DNA of 64,000 nt, from positions 558,001-622,000 of the forward strand of contig NZ_AMBZ01000003.1 of assembly GCF_000293805.1 (NCBI RefSeq), read 5' to 3'. This DNA comes from Paenibacillus alvei DSM 29 (lineage in GTDB: Bacteria > Bacillota > Bacilli > Paenibacillales > Paenibacillaceae). Both the position numbers and the translations under genes were made by a program. The notes under the pieces are model-generated. The model was not told the DNA's origin. It ran no database searches and saw only the letters and a program-made list of their open reading frames with translations. This document shows, piece after piece, positions 54,726-63,813 of the stretch (positions are counted from its first letter, which is position 1; every line of letters starts with the position of its first letter).

Positions 54726-56432
54726 ATGTATCCCCAATTGGACGAAGTTATCCGTCTGTCCCGGCAATATAATGTCATTCCGGTTGCAGAGACGATGATG
54801 GCTGATACAGAAACCCCAATTCGATTATTTCAAAGATTACGCAATGAACCATATGCTTTTTTGCTGGAGAGTGTGGAGGGTGGCGTCCAATGGGCCCGCT
54901 ATTCCTTTATCGGAACGGATCCGTTCCTGCTCCTTCAAGGGAAAAACGGCCGATTGCGATTGATCGAACACGGACATATCACAGAGGTGCGAGAGCGCCC
55001 AATCGAGATGATGAAGAAGTTAATGCATAAATATAGGAGTCCAGCGATAGAAGGACTTCCTCCAATGACAGGTGGGGCTATCGGCTGCTTTGGCTATGAT
55101 TTGGTTCAGCAGTATGAACGGTTGCCTCGACATAAGTATGACACATTGCAAATGGATGACATTCGATTTATGTTCTGCGATCAGTTGGTCGCCTTTGATC
55201 ATGTGAAGCAGCAAATACAGTTCATTGTTAACATTCATGTTGATCCAGATAGTTCAGAAGACATGATTCGTTATCGATACGAGCGAGCGAGACAGAAGCT
55301 GCGAGGTCTGCAGATGAAGCTGACAGCACCGCTTGCGAGCAGTACTAGACCGGTTCAGCAAGCATCGGCATCATCTGCGGGAGAAGAGGTACTGCGAGGC
55401 GTACGATCCTCAGAAACGAAGGAGTCGTTTATAGCTAAAGTAAATCGAGCAAAAGAGTATATTCGTTCCGGGGATATATTCCAAGTTGTGCTATCCCAGC
55501 GTTTTGAACGACAGACACAAGCGGATCCGCTTGATGTGTACCGGGTGCTTCGCATGACGAATCCATCGCCTTACATGTATGTGTTGAAGTCAGAGGACGA
55601 TATGATTGTCGGTACCTCCCCAGAGATGCTTGTCCGCATTAAGGATGAGCGTGTAGAGACAAGACCGATTGCCGGAACGAGACCGCGCGGAGCCTCAGAA
55701 GAAGAGGATGCTGCGTTTGAGGCCGATCTCATGCAAGATGAGAAGGAACGAGCGGAGCACGTCATGCTGGTTGATCTCGGGCGGAATGATCTTGGCCGCG
55801 TATGCGAGTTCGGAACCGTACGCTGTGATACGTACATGAACGTGGAGCGGTATTCCCATGTGATGCATATCGTGTCGAACGTATCTGGCAAGCTGCGCAA
55901 GAACAAGGATTTTTTCGATGCCTTTCTGTCCTGTTTGCCGGCAGGCACATTATCCGGAGCCCCGAAGATTCGAGCAATGGAGATTATTGCCGAGCTGGAA
56001 GAAGAGTCGCGCGGGATCTATGGTGGAGCCATTGGTTATTTAGGCTTCAATGGGAATATGGATTCCTGCATTACGATACGAACGATTATTTTTCGAGAGG
56101 GCCTAGCATATGTTCAGGCCGGTGCAGGAGTTGTCTGGGATTCCATTCCGGAGAATGAATATGAAGAGACGATTAACAAAGCGAAGGCTTTGCTGCTGGC
56201 GATACGAATGACCGAAGAGATGTTCGGAAGTAACAGTAGTTATTCTAGGTCTGCTGGTTCTGCTGCTCAAGACCGCAATACTGATGAGTCTCTATGCACA
56301 AGCACAATTGAACAGACGGCAATCAGAAGTACTACAGCCAACGCCACAATGCTGCCAGCGAACTGGGACTATTATATTGGTACGGAGGAACGGGCTGCTT
56401 CGCTTCCCGTCGCCGAGGGGAGGAACTTATGA
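54726..56432 (+). CDS. trpE: Anthranilate synthase component I, with C-terminal extension
   Basis: Makes anthranilate from chorismate. The 568-residue protein has the N-terminal Trp-binding domain (LLESVEGG near 40) and the catalytic domain (GDIFQVVLSQRFE near 252; GTSPEMLVRI near 292; PAGTLSGAPKIRAMEII near 405-421). A normal TrpE ends near ARALLLAIRMTEE, here about residue 497; the remaining 70 residues are Ser/Thr/Ala-rich with no visible domain. AAAGGAGTGG precedes ATG 54726. No trpG is in the operon, so the glutaminase subunit probably comes from pabA elsewhere. Overlaps trpD by four bases. Confidence 0.95.
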   Translation: MYPQLDEVIRLSRQYNVIPVAETMMADTETPIRLFQRLRNEPYAFLLESVEGGVQWARYSFIGTDPFLLLQGKNGRLRLIEHGHITEVRERPIEMMKKLMHKYRSPAIEGLPPMTGGAIGCFGYDLVQQYERLPRHKYDTLQMDDIRFMFCDQLVAFDHVKQQIQFIVNIHVDPDSSEDMIRYRYERARQKLRGLQMKLTAPLASSTRPVQQASASSAGEEVLRGVRSSETKESFIAKVNRAKEYIRSGDIFQVVLSQRFERQTQADPLDVYRVLRMTNPSPYMYVLKSEDDMIVGTSPEMLVRIKDERVETRPIAGTRPRGASEEEDAAFEADLMQDEKERAEHVMLVDLGRNDLGRVCEFGTVRCDTYMNVERYSHVMHIVSNVSGKLRKNKDFFDAFLSCLPAGTLSGAPKIRAMEIIAELEEESRGIYGGAIGYLGFNGNMDSCITIRTIIFREGLAYVQAGAGVVWDSIPENEYEETINKAKALLLAIRMTEEMFGSNSSYSRSAGSAAQDRNTDESLCTSTIEQTAIRSTTANATMLPANWDYYIGTEERAASLPVAEGRNL

Positions 56433-57487
56433 TGACGAGCCAACTTGTAATCGGGAATGCGTTGCTGAAGGAAGCGCTTGGCCAGGTGCTGTCGGGACAG
56501 CACCTAAGCCGTGGAGAAGCTCGCGATGTCATGGCCAATGTTATGGATGGTCACGCAACATCCGCACAAATCGGCGCTCTGCTTGCAGGACTGCGCTTGA
56601 AGGGAGAAACGGTTGATGAAATCGCTGGTTTTGCTGAAGCGATGCGCAGCCGGGCCTATCAAGTCGTAACCTCGCATGAGCGTTTGCTGGACACGTGTGG
56701 CACAGGCGGTTCGGGCATTCATAAGTTAAATGTCTCTACAGTCGCGGCGATTATCGCATCGTCCGCATCCGTTCGGGTTGCGAAGCATGGCAATCGTTCT
56801 GCTTCCAGTCGTTCCGGCAGTGCGGATGTTCTGGAGGCGCTCGGTGTCAATATCCAGTTAACAAGTGAAGAAGCGGCACAGTGCTTGGAACGAATCGGAA
56901 TCTGCTTCATGTTCGCTCAAATGTATCATCCTGCGATGAAGCATGCGGCTGCGCCGCGTAAAGAGCTTGGTGTTCGCACGGTTTTTAACATGCTCGGTCC
57001 TTTAACAAATCCAGCAGGAGCGGATCGGCAGGTGCTAGGAATTTATGACCGTACGAAGACGAATACGATCGCGGCAGTCTTGCGAGAGCTCGGGTTGAAG
57101 CGGGCACTTGTTGTTGCTAGTGAGGATGGCTTGGATGAAATCAGCTTATCTGCTCCAACACAGGTGAGTGAACTGAAAAACGGAGAAGTATTCACATATA
57201 CGATTACGCCTGAGGAACTCGGACTTCGCACGCAGCCGTTGAAAAATGTGCTTGGCGGCGATGCCTCAACGAACGCACAAATTATTCGCGGGCTACTATA
57301 TGGAGAGCAGGGAGCCCACCGGGATATTGTTCTTGCCAATGCGGGCGCTTGCATCTATGTAGCGGGACAATCGGGATCGATCGCTGAAGGTGTTCGAATA
57401 GCTGCTGAAGCAATCGATAATGGATTGGCAAATCAAAAGCTGGATCAATGGATCGCAGTGACTGGAGGGCTAAGTCATGTTTCTTGA
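56429..57487 (+). CDS. trpD: Anthranilate phosphoribosyltransferase
   Basis: Joins anthranilate to PRPP. The 352-residue protein has the PRPP loop DTCGTGGSGIHKLNVSTVAA near 89-108, KHGNRSASSRSGSADVLEAL near 119-138 and the conserved GPLTNPAGADRQVLG. ATG 56429 overlaps the trpE stop and follows GAGGGGAGG. trpC begins 11 bases before its stop. Confidence 0.97.
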   Translation: MMTSQLVIGNALLKEALGQVLSGQHLSRGEARDVMANVMDGHATSAQIGALLAGLRLKGETVDEIAGFAEAMRSRAYQVVTSHERLLDTCGTGGSGIHKLNVSTVAAIIASSASVRVAKHGNRSASSRSGSADVLEALGVNIQLTSEEAAQCLERIGICFMFAQMYHPAMKHAAAPRKELGVRTVFNMLGPLTNPAGADRQVLGIYDRTKTNTIAAVLRELGLKRALVVASEDGLDEISLSAPTQVSELKNGEVFTYTITPEELGLRTQPLKNVLGGDASTNAQIIRGLLYGEQGAHRDIVLANAGACIYVAGQSGSIAEGVRIAAEAIDNGLANQKLDQWIAVTGGLSHVS

Positions 57488-58286
57488 ACGGATAGTACGT
57501 ACGAAGGAAGAAGAAGTACAGACGCTTAGACAAGTGATGAATCGAATCGAGGCGGAGAAGATGGCAGCAGAGCTTCCTCCATGTCGAGGTTTTATCGATT
57601 CACTGACTGCAAATAAAAATCGTTCGGTTGCCTTGATTGCTGAAGTAAAGAAGGCGTCGCCATCCAAAGGGCTGATCCGTCAGCATTTTGATCCAGCCGA
57701 GATTGTTGCTGAATATGAGGCAGCAGGCGCAGATGCATTGTCCGTTTTAACGGATCAGGTCTATTTTCAAGGCGGCAGCGAAATTTTGCAGCAGGTGCGC
57801 GCCTTAACGGATTTGCCGATATTACGGAAGGAATTTATTATCGATGAACTCCAATTGTTTGAAGCAAGGTTACTAGGTGCGGATGCAGTGCTGCTTATCG
57901 CAGCCATCTTGAGTGATAATCAACTGCGGCATTTGCACGACACTGCTAGACAACTTGGCATGGATGTTCTGGTAGAAGTACATGATAAGGCGGAGATGGA
58001 GCGTGTTGGCAGGATAGAAGGCATCAAGCTCATAGGCATTAATAATCGCAACCTGCATACGTTTGAGACGGATATCGAGCAGACTAATCGGATTCGACAT
58101 CTAGCGCCGACAGGCTGTATCTTAGTGAGCGAAAGCGGCATCCATCTTCCGGCGCATATACATCGTATGGATGAGCTGGATGTTGATGCGGTGCTAGTCG
58201 GAGAGCATTTCATGAGACAAAAAGATATAAAGGCTGCAGTGGAGCAGTTGATGAGCGGGCTTCTAAACCCAAATACTGTTATCTGA
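57477..58286 (+). CDS. trpC: Indole-3-glycerol phosphate synthase
   Basis: Ring closure of carboxyphenylaminodeoxyribulose phosphate. A 269-residue TIM barrel with IAEVKKASPSKGLIR near 55-69 (catalytic Lys), ILRKEFIIDELQL near 116 and ESGIHLPAHI near 217. It overlaps trpD by 11 bases. Confidence 0.97.
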   Translation: MFLERIVRTKEEEVQTLRQVMNRIEAEKMAAELPPCRGFIDSLTANKNRSVALIAEVKKASPSKGLIRQHFDPAEIVAEYEAAGADALSVLTDQVYFQGGSEILQQVRALTDLPILRKEFIIDELQLFEARLLGADAVLLIAAILSDNQLRHLHDTARQLGMDVLVEVHDKAEMERVGRIEGIKLIGINNRNLHTFETDIEQTNRIRHLAPTGCILVSESGIHLPAHIHRMDELDVDAVLVGEHFMRQKDIKAAVEQLMSGLLNPNTVI

Positions 58287-58344
58287 TTAGCTAAAAAGGG
58301 AAGAAAACGAGGATGGATGTCTGAATATGTAAGGAGCAAGCATT

Positions 58345-59049
58345 ATGGCAGTGAATGAACGATCATGCAGTGAGCACTCATCCAAAGTTAAAATCTGTGG
58401 CTTGACCAATCTGGACATAACTCGTCGAGTTATACAGATGAAGCCCGATCATATCGGATTTGTTTTTGCGCCAAGTCGAAGACAGGTTGATCCGCAGCGA
58501 GTGAAGCAGTGGCTGTTCCAGCTCAGCAGAGAAGAACAAGAATTGCCTGATATTGTAGGTGTGTTCGCGAATCCAACTCGTGAAGAGCTGAAGCAAGTGC
58601 TGGATTTGGCTCCGATTACAAGTGTTCAGCTCCATGTGAAGAATAATACGGCACTGTTGGCGTGGATAAAGGATCACTATGATGTACAAATATGGAGGTC
58701 GATTCCGATCAATGGATCAGACGAGGGCATATTCTATTCGATTAGCACGGCAGTGAACGAGTTGGATGTTCAATATGCGGATGTTGTCCTGCTTGATACG
58801 TATTGTCCTATGCAGGGCGGCGGTTCTGGAAAAGTATTTGATTGGACGGTAATACCAGCCTATACAGACGCTTTGGCGGAATTCGAGCTTCCACTTTATA
58901 TTGCGGGCGGGTTGACGCCTGATAATGTTGAGTTGGTAGTAAGGGAATATGGGATTCAAGGTGTAGACGTATCCAGCGGCGTGGAAACTAATGGAGTGAA
59001 AGATGTCGTAAAGGTTCAGGAGTTTATCGAAAGGGTGAGGGGAAAATGA
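58345..59049 (+). CDS. trpF: Phosphoribosylanthranilate isomerase
   Basis: Amadori rearrangement before TrpC. The 234-residue TIM barrel has [13 protein letters not shown] near 14-26 (catalytic Cys), [11 protein letters not shown] near 38 and a phosphate-binding [10 protein letters not shown] near 190. The 58-base gap before it is the only sizeable spacer inside the trp operon. Overlaps trpB by four bases. Confidence 0.96.
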   Translation: MAVNERSCSEHSSKVKICGLTNLDITRRVIQMKPDHIGFVFAPSRRQVDPQRVKQWLFQLSREEQELPDIVGVFANPTREELKQVLDLAPITSVQLHVKNNTALLAWIKDHYDVQIWRSIPINGSDEGIFYSISTAVNELDVQYADVVLLDTYCPMQGGGSGKVFDWTVIPAYTDALAEFELPLYIAGGLTPDNVELVVREYGIQGVDVSSGVETNGVKDVVKVQEFIERVRGK

Positions 59050-60266
59050 GCAACATGGAAAAGATTGCAGCAACCGTTTTACCGGATGAGAACGGTAGAT
59101 TCGGACCATTTGGAGGCCGATTTGTGCCAGAAACATTAATGAATGCGCTGTTGGAGCTGGAAGAGGCATATCGCTCACACGTAAAGGATCCTGAATTCCA
59201 ACAAGAGCTGATCAATCTCCTGACTCAATACTCAGGCCGGCCGACCTCGCTTTATTACGCAGAGAGGCTCACTGCTACGCTGGGCGGCGCTAAAATTTAT
59301 TTGAAGCGTGAGGATTTGAACCACACCGGGGCTCATAAAATTAACAACACAATCGGGCAAGCTTTGCTTGCAAAACGTATGGGCAAGACCAAGCTTATTG
59401 CTGAAACGGGAGCGGGCCAGCACGGTGTTGCGACAGCAACGGTTGCAGCGCTGCTAGGCATGGAATGCAAAGTATTCATGGGTGACGAGGATATGAAGCG
59501 GCAAAGCTTGAATGTATTCCGGATGAAGCTGCTTGGTGCCGAAGTCGTGCCTGTGTTGTCAGGCACACGGACATTGAAGGATGCTGGGAATGAAACACTG
59601 CGATACTGGGTGAGCAATGTCCAGGATACATTCTATATTCTGGGATCAGTAGTTGGTCCACATCCATATCCGATGATCGTAAGAGACTTCCAGCGCATTA
59701 TCGGAGATGAAACACGCCAGCAAATGGTTGAACTGGAGGGGCGCTTGCCGAACATGCTGATCGCAGCAGTAGGTGGGGGCAGCAATTCCATGGGGATGTT
59801 CTATCCATTTTTGCAGGATGAATCCGTTCAGCTTGTTGGGGTAGAGGCGGCAGGAAAAGGAGTAGATACACCCTATCACGCAGCTACAATGACGCTGGGG
59901 ACACCAGGCGTATTTCAGGGATCGATGAGTTATTTGCTGCAGGATCAGTTCGGTCAAGTTCAGCCAGCACATTCGATATCAGCAGGACTTGATTATCCGG
60001 GCGTAGGTCCAGAGCATTCATATTTAAAATATACGGAGAGAGCCACATACGTACCAATTACAGATGAGGAGGCGCTGAATGCGCTGCAATTGCTTTGCCG
60101 CACGGAAGGTATTATTCCGGCATTGGAATCATCTCATGCGGTTGCGCAGGCAATGAAATCGGCGCCTGCTATGAATAAGGAAGATATAATTGTCATTTGC
60201 TTGTCCGGCCGGGGGGACAAAGACGTTGGCACGATTATGGAGACGTTGGGGGAGGATTTGGTATGA
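59046..60266 (+). CDS. trpB: Tryptophan synthase beta chain
   Basis: Condenses indole and serine with PLP. The 406-residue protein has the PLP lysine in [20 protein letters not shown] near 90-109, [12 protein letters not shown] near 118, [11 protein letters not shown] near 240 and SGRGDKD near 390. ATGAG overlaps trpF, and the stop overlaps trpA, both by four bases. Confidence 0.97.
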   Translation: MSNMEKIAATVLPDENGRFGPFGGRFVPETLMNALLELEEAYRSHVKDPEFQQELINLLTQYSGRPTSLYYAERLTATLGGAKIYLKREDLNHTGAHKINNTIGQALLAKRMGKTKLIAETGAGQHGVATATVAALLGMECKVFMGDEDMKRQSLNVFRMKLLGAEVVPVLSGTRTLKDAGNETLRYWVSNVQDTFYILGSVVGPHPYPMIVRDFQRIIGDETRQQMVELEGRLPNMLIAAVGGGSNSMGMFYPFLQDESVQLVGVEAAGKGVDTPYHAATMTLGTPGVFQGSMSYLLQDQFGQVQPAHSISAGLDYPGVGPEHSYLKYTERATYVPITDEEALNALQLLCRTEGIIPALESSHAVAQAMKSAPAMNKEDIIVICLSGRGDKDVGTIMETLGEDLV

Positions 60267-61090
60267 GTCAGACAGTAGCAAGCAGCAATTTGTTGGATGA
60301 TACATTCCGTACATTAAAAGCAATTGGCAAGTCTGCTTTAATGCCCTTTATCACGTTAGGCGATCCAACGTGTGAGATAACGCTTGAGTTACTACTGCAA
60401 ATGGAGCAGGCGGGTGCTGACATTATTGAATTAGGCATTCCATATTCTGATCCGCTTGCTGATGGTCCGGTAATCGAACGTGCATCTGCCCGGGCATTGC
60501 GCAATCAAGTATCCATTGCAGATGCGCTACGTATTGCTGCACAAGCGCGAAAACGAGGAGCGGGCATTCCTTATGTGTTGTTTACCTACTATAATCCGGT
60601 ACTGCAATTCGGCCTTGACAGCTTCGTACAGGAGGCAAGAAAGGCTGGAATTAGCGGTATTATTATTCCTGACTTGCCTTATGAAGAGAGCCATGAAGTC
60701 AGGGAAGCCGCTGATCGTGAGGGCATTCATCTTATACCGTTGGTAGCTCCGACATCAGATGCGCGGGTAGGCGCAATCGTAGCTGAAGGAAGAGGCTTCA
60801 TTTATTGTGTATCCTCACTCGGTGTAACAGGTGTCAGAGACAGCTTCGACACGCAGGTCGATGGTTTCATCGATTTGGTTCGGCGCAGTACAGAGCTTCC
60901 GATTGCGATTGGCTTCGGCATCTCGACTGCAGCGCATGTGCGGCATTTTGCGAAGCGTTGTGACGGTGTCATCGTAGGAAGTGCTATCGTGCGGCGCATT
61001 GAAGAAGCGCTGCCGTTATTGGAGGATTCGAATTCGGCTGCAGAGGGCATCTTGCAAATTTGTGATTTTGTGCGACAATTAAAACATTAA
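60263..61090 (+). CDS. trpA: Tryptophan synthase alpha chain
   Basis: Splits indole-3-glycerol phosphate and channels indole to TrpB. The 275-residue TIM barrel has [10 protein letters not shown] near 27, [20 protein letters not shown] near 52-71 (catalytic Glu and Asp) and [11 protein letters not shown] near 130. The start ATG 60263 overlaps the trpB stop. Confidence 0.97.
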   Translation: MSQTVASSNLLDDTFRTLKAIGKSALMPFITLGDPTCEITLELLLQMEQAGADIIELGIPYSDPLADGPVIERASARALRNQVSIADALRIAAQARKRGAGIPYVLFTYYNPVLQFGLDSFVQEARKAGISGIIIPDLPYEESHEVREAADREGIHLIPLVAPTSDARVGAIVAEGRGFIYCVSSLGVTGVRDSFDTQVDGFIDLVRRSTELPIAIGFGISTAAHVRHFAKRCDGVIVGSAIVRRIEEALPLLEDSNSAAEGILQICDFVRQLKH

Positions 61091-61140
61091 TTTTTTGCAT
61101 TTGCAATCACTTTTGTAAATGAGAAAGGTGGTATACCCAC

Positions 61141-62238
61141 ATGCAGCCGAAGAACAGTGTTGTTCACCTGCCTGTATATCAGCCAGGGAAATCAGTTGAT
61201 GAAGTAAAGCGAGAGCTGGGCTTGGATCGTATTATCAAGCTGGCTTCCAATGAGAATCCGTTCGGATCTTCTAAGCAAGCGAAGCAAGCTATCTTACAAG
61301 AAGTGAACAATATGAGCATTTATCCAGATGGAGCAGCTCAAGCACTGACCGATGCTGTTGCGGCACATTTGGATGTTGAGCGAAAACAATTGATTTTTGG
61401 CGCTGGCTCAGATGAAATTATTTTAATGATATGCCGCGCGTATCTCGTGCCCGGCGATGAGATTGTCATAGCGGATCAGACATTCCCCCAATATAAGCAC
61501 AATGCAGAAATTGAGGGAGCCGTAACTATAGAGGTTCCGCTAAAGGATGGAGCGCATGATCTGGACGCGATGCTTGCTGCCGTGAATGACCGGACGAAAA
61601 TCGTATGGATTTGCAATCCAAACAATCCGACGGGAACGATTGTAAGCGCTGATGAGCTGGATCAATTTATCGCACGTATACCTGCACATGTAATGGTTGT
61701 ATTGGATGAGGCATACTGTGAATATGTAACAGATCCGAACTTCCGTGATGCTTTAGAGCTAGTACGCCGTTATTCCAATGTTGTTTCCTTGCGAACATTT
61801 TCGAAAATTTATGGATTGGCGTCTTTGCGCATCGGTTATGGAATCGGACACCCTGATGTGATTCATACGATCAATCAGGTTCGTGAGCCATTTAACACAA
61901 CTCGCTTCGCTCAGGCAGCAGCTTTAGCTGCCGTACAGGATCAAGCCTTCATTGAAGATTGCAGGCAGAAGAATGCAGCTGGAATTCAGTATGTACAGCA
62001 GCAATTTGCGCGCATGAATCTGGATAGCTTTCCAGCACACGGAAACTTCATAATGGTTGATGTAGGATTTTCAGCAATTGAAGTCTTTAACGCACTCCTG
62101 CGTCGCGGCATTATAACCCGCGCAGGCCATAGCAAATATCCGCAGCATATCCGAATTACGATTGGCAGCCAAGAAGAAAATGAGGCAATGGTTCAAGCCT
62201 TGGAAGAAGCCTTGGAAGAGGTTAAGGTGACGAAATGA
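61141..62238 (+). CDS. hisC: Histidinol-phosphate aminotransferase (also aromatic aminotransferase)
   Basis: PLP transaminase. In the trp-hisC-tyrA order of B. subtilis it acts both in histidine synthesis and in the last steps to Phe and Tyr. The 365-residue protein has LASNENPFGSS near 38-48, ICNPNNPTGT near 159 and the PLP lysine in RTFSKIYGLASLRIGYG near 220-236. GAAAGGTGG precedes ATG 61141. Overlaps tyrA by four bases. Confidence 0.95.
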   Translation: MQPKNSVVHLPVYQPGKSVDEVKRELGLDRIIKLASNENPFGSSKQAKQAILQEVNNMSIYPDGAAQALTDAVAAHLDVERKQLIFGAGSDEIILMICRAYLVPGDEIVIADQTFPQYKHNAEIEGAVTIEVPLKDGAHDLDAMLAAVNDRTKIVWICNPNNPTGTIVSADELDQFIARIPAHVMVVLDEAYCEYVTDPNFRDALELVRRYSNVVSLRTFSKIYGLASLRIGYGIGHPDVIHTINQVREPFNTTRFAQAAALAAVQDQAFIEDCRQKNAAGIQYVQQQFARMNLDSFPAHGNFIMVDVGFSAIEVFNALLRRGIITRAGHSKYPQHIRITIGSQEENEAMVQALEEALEEVKVTK

Positions 62239-63329
62239 GAACTAAGATTACAATTATAGGCGTAGGGCTCATAGGCGGCTCTCTCGCCTTATGCTTTAAG
62301 AACAGGCCGGGTATACATGTCGTTGGTTATTCCCCAAGTCAATCATCAGCAGAGAAGTATATAGAGCGCGGCGTCGTAGATGAAGCGACGACCTCCTTGC
62401 GTGATGCGGTTGAGGATGCGGATTACATCTTCGTATGTGTTCCAGTGGGAATGCTGGAATCAATGCTGAATGATTTGCAGAATTTGCCGCTCAAGCCGGG
62501 CTGCATCGTAACTGATGTAGGAAGCACGAAGTCATCGGTAGCGCGTTGCGCACGTGGACTGCAATGGGAGGACGTACACTTTATTGGTGGTCATCCAATG
62601 GCCGGCTCGGAGCGCTCGGGTGTTGAAGCAGCTACTACACTGCTGTTCGAAAATGCTTTTTATGTACTAACACCTGATGAATCGGCTAATGAAGAAGCTT
62701 ATAGCAGGCTTGTATCCTTGCTCCGATATACGAAGGCGCATATCATTCGGATGAATCCGGAAGAGCACGATGAGGTAGTTGGCGCAATCAGTCATTTGCC
62801 GCATGTGGTCGCAGTAGCCTTGGTGAATCAGGTACGCTCCTATAATGAGAATAATGAGCTGTATGAGCTGCTCGCTGCCGGTGGATTCCGGGACATTACC
62901 CGTATTGCATCCAGTGATCCTGTCATATGGAGAGACATTCTTATTAACAATAGGGATGTCGTTCTTCGTTTACTTTTAGACTGGAAAGCGTCTACGGAGC
63001 AATTTATCGATATATTGCAGCGACAGGACGGTGAAGGGATAATCCAGCAGTTTGCTGAGGCTGGCGACTTCCGGAGCCGCATGCCGGAACGCCGCAAAGG
63101 CGTTATCCAATCGCTCTACGAACTATACGTCAATGTACCCGATCATCCTGGTATTATCGGCAGTATTGCAACAGAGCTTGGTAATCATCACATTAACTTG
63201 AGCAATGTTCAAATAATTGAAAGCCGCGAGGACGTGCCGGGCGTACTCCGATTGTCATTCCGTCAGCAGGGGGACTGGGATCGAGCGAAGGAACTGCTAA
63301 GCTCCAAAGGGTACGAAGTATTCATATAA
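62235..63329 (+). CDS. tyrA: Prephenate dehydrogenase with ACT domain
   Basis: NAD-dependent conversion of prephenate to hydroxyphenylpyruvate. The 364-residue protein has the nucleotide motif GVGLIGGSLAL near 9-19, the catalytic HPMAGSERSG near 122-131 and EHDEVVGAISHLPHVVA near 176. A C-terminal ACT domain (about 293-364; VPDHPGIIGSIATELGNHHI) suggests feedback by an amino acid. It is the last gene of the aromatic cluster here; aroA (aroE in B. subtilis), expected next, is absent. Confidence 0.96.
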   Translation: MRTKITIIGVGLIGGSLALCFKNRPGIHVVGYSPSQSSAEKYIERGVVDEATTSLRDAVEDADYIFVCVPVGMLESMLNDLQNLPLKPGCIVTDVGSTKSSVARCARGLQWEDVHFIGGHPMAGSERSGVEAATTLLFENAFYVLTPDESANEEAYSRLVSLLRYTKAHIIRMNPEEHDEVVGAISHLPHVVAVALVNQVRSYNENNELYELLAAGGFRDITRIASSDPVIWRDILINNRDVVLRLLLDWKASTEQFIDILQRQDGEGIIQQFAEAGDFRSRMPERRKGVIQSLYELYVNVPDHPGIIGSIATELGNHHINLSNVQIIESREDVPGVLRLSFRQQGDWDRAKELLSSKGYEVFI

Positions 63330-63372
63330 CGGAAAAATTTGTGAATTGAAGAAAATTTTTAACGAAAACCTA

Positions 63373-63402
63373 TTGACGACGTGAAAACGTATACATTATA
63401 AT
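63373..63402 (+). promoter_or_regulatory. Promoter downstream of tyrA
   Basis: TTGACG (63373-63378), 18 bases, TATAAT (63397-63402). The spacer holds ACGTGAAAACGT, a short inverted repeat that might be an operator. No open frame follows on the plus strand. Confidence 0.7.
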
Positions 63403-63408
63403 AGCAGT

Positions 63409-63487
63409 ACAGTATGGTTTCTCTCCACTCCTATCCAATAAAATTGCACAAGTTGTGCAGCCACTCCAATCGGGGTGGTCTTTTTTT
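63409..63487 (+). ncRNA. Candidate short transcript (sRNA or orphan leader)
   Basis: From the predicted start near 63409 to the terminator at 63461-63487 is about 80 bases. It contains a GCACAAGTTGTGC hairpin (63446-63458) and then the terminator. No coding frame of note lies within. It may be an sRNA, or the leader of a gene no longer behind it. Confidence 0.4.
63461..63487 (+). terminator. Terminator of the short transcript
   Basis: CCACTCC pairs with GGGGTGG over a four-base loop, followed by seven Ts. Confidence 0.8.
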
Positions 63488-63490
63488 GTC

Positions 63491-63802
63491 TTAATAAAAG
63501 TATATGGCACAAAAATGCTTCTTTTTTCCTTTGGCTTTAATTTCTAAAGATTCACCCCACCGAAATTGAATTTCTGCGGTTTCTCCAAAAACTTTTTTTG
63601 TAATAATCAAATTAGCAATTTTAAGCTTATCATCCTTCTTCATATTGAGAGGGATTTTGTTTTCAATGACTCATTTCGCTATCCTTCTAGTGATATTTCC
63701 TTCTTTATCCATTGCATACATTGTCCGTATATAAATTCCGTTTTCACCCTCTTTTTAACTACCAACTAAGATATCCCCCTTTCTAGGCACGGCGAAAGCC
63801 AT
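63491..63802 (-). pseudogene. Decayed small gene, two in-frame stops
   Basis: On the minus strand a 104-codon frame from ATG 63802 to TAA 63491 reads as sensible protein but is cut by TAA at 63755-63757 and TGA at 63671-63673. Pieces between stops include PRKGDILVGS, GIYIRTMYAMDKEGNITRR and IPLNMKKDDKLKIANLII. AT-rich, Lys-rich and without a ribosome binding site. It is unlike the rest of the window and suggests a degenerate accessory gene; no family recognised. Confidence 0.45.
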
Positions 63803-63813
63803 GCCATAGTGAT

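Noticed and set aside
63566..63769. 67-codon plus-strand frame near the right end
   Set aside because: Phe/Ile/Asn-rich shadow on the opposite strand of the decayed gene; no ribosome binding site.
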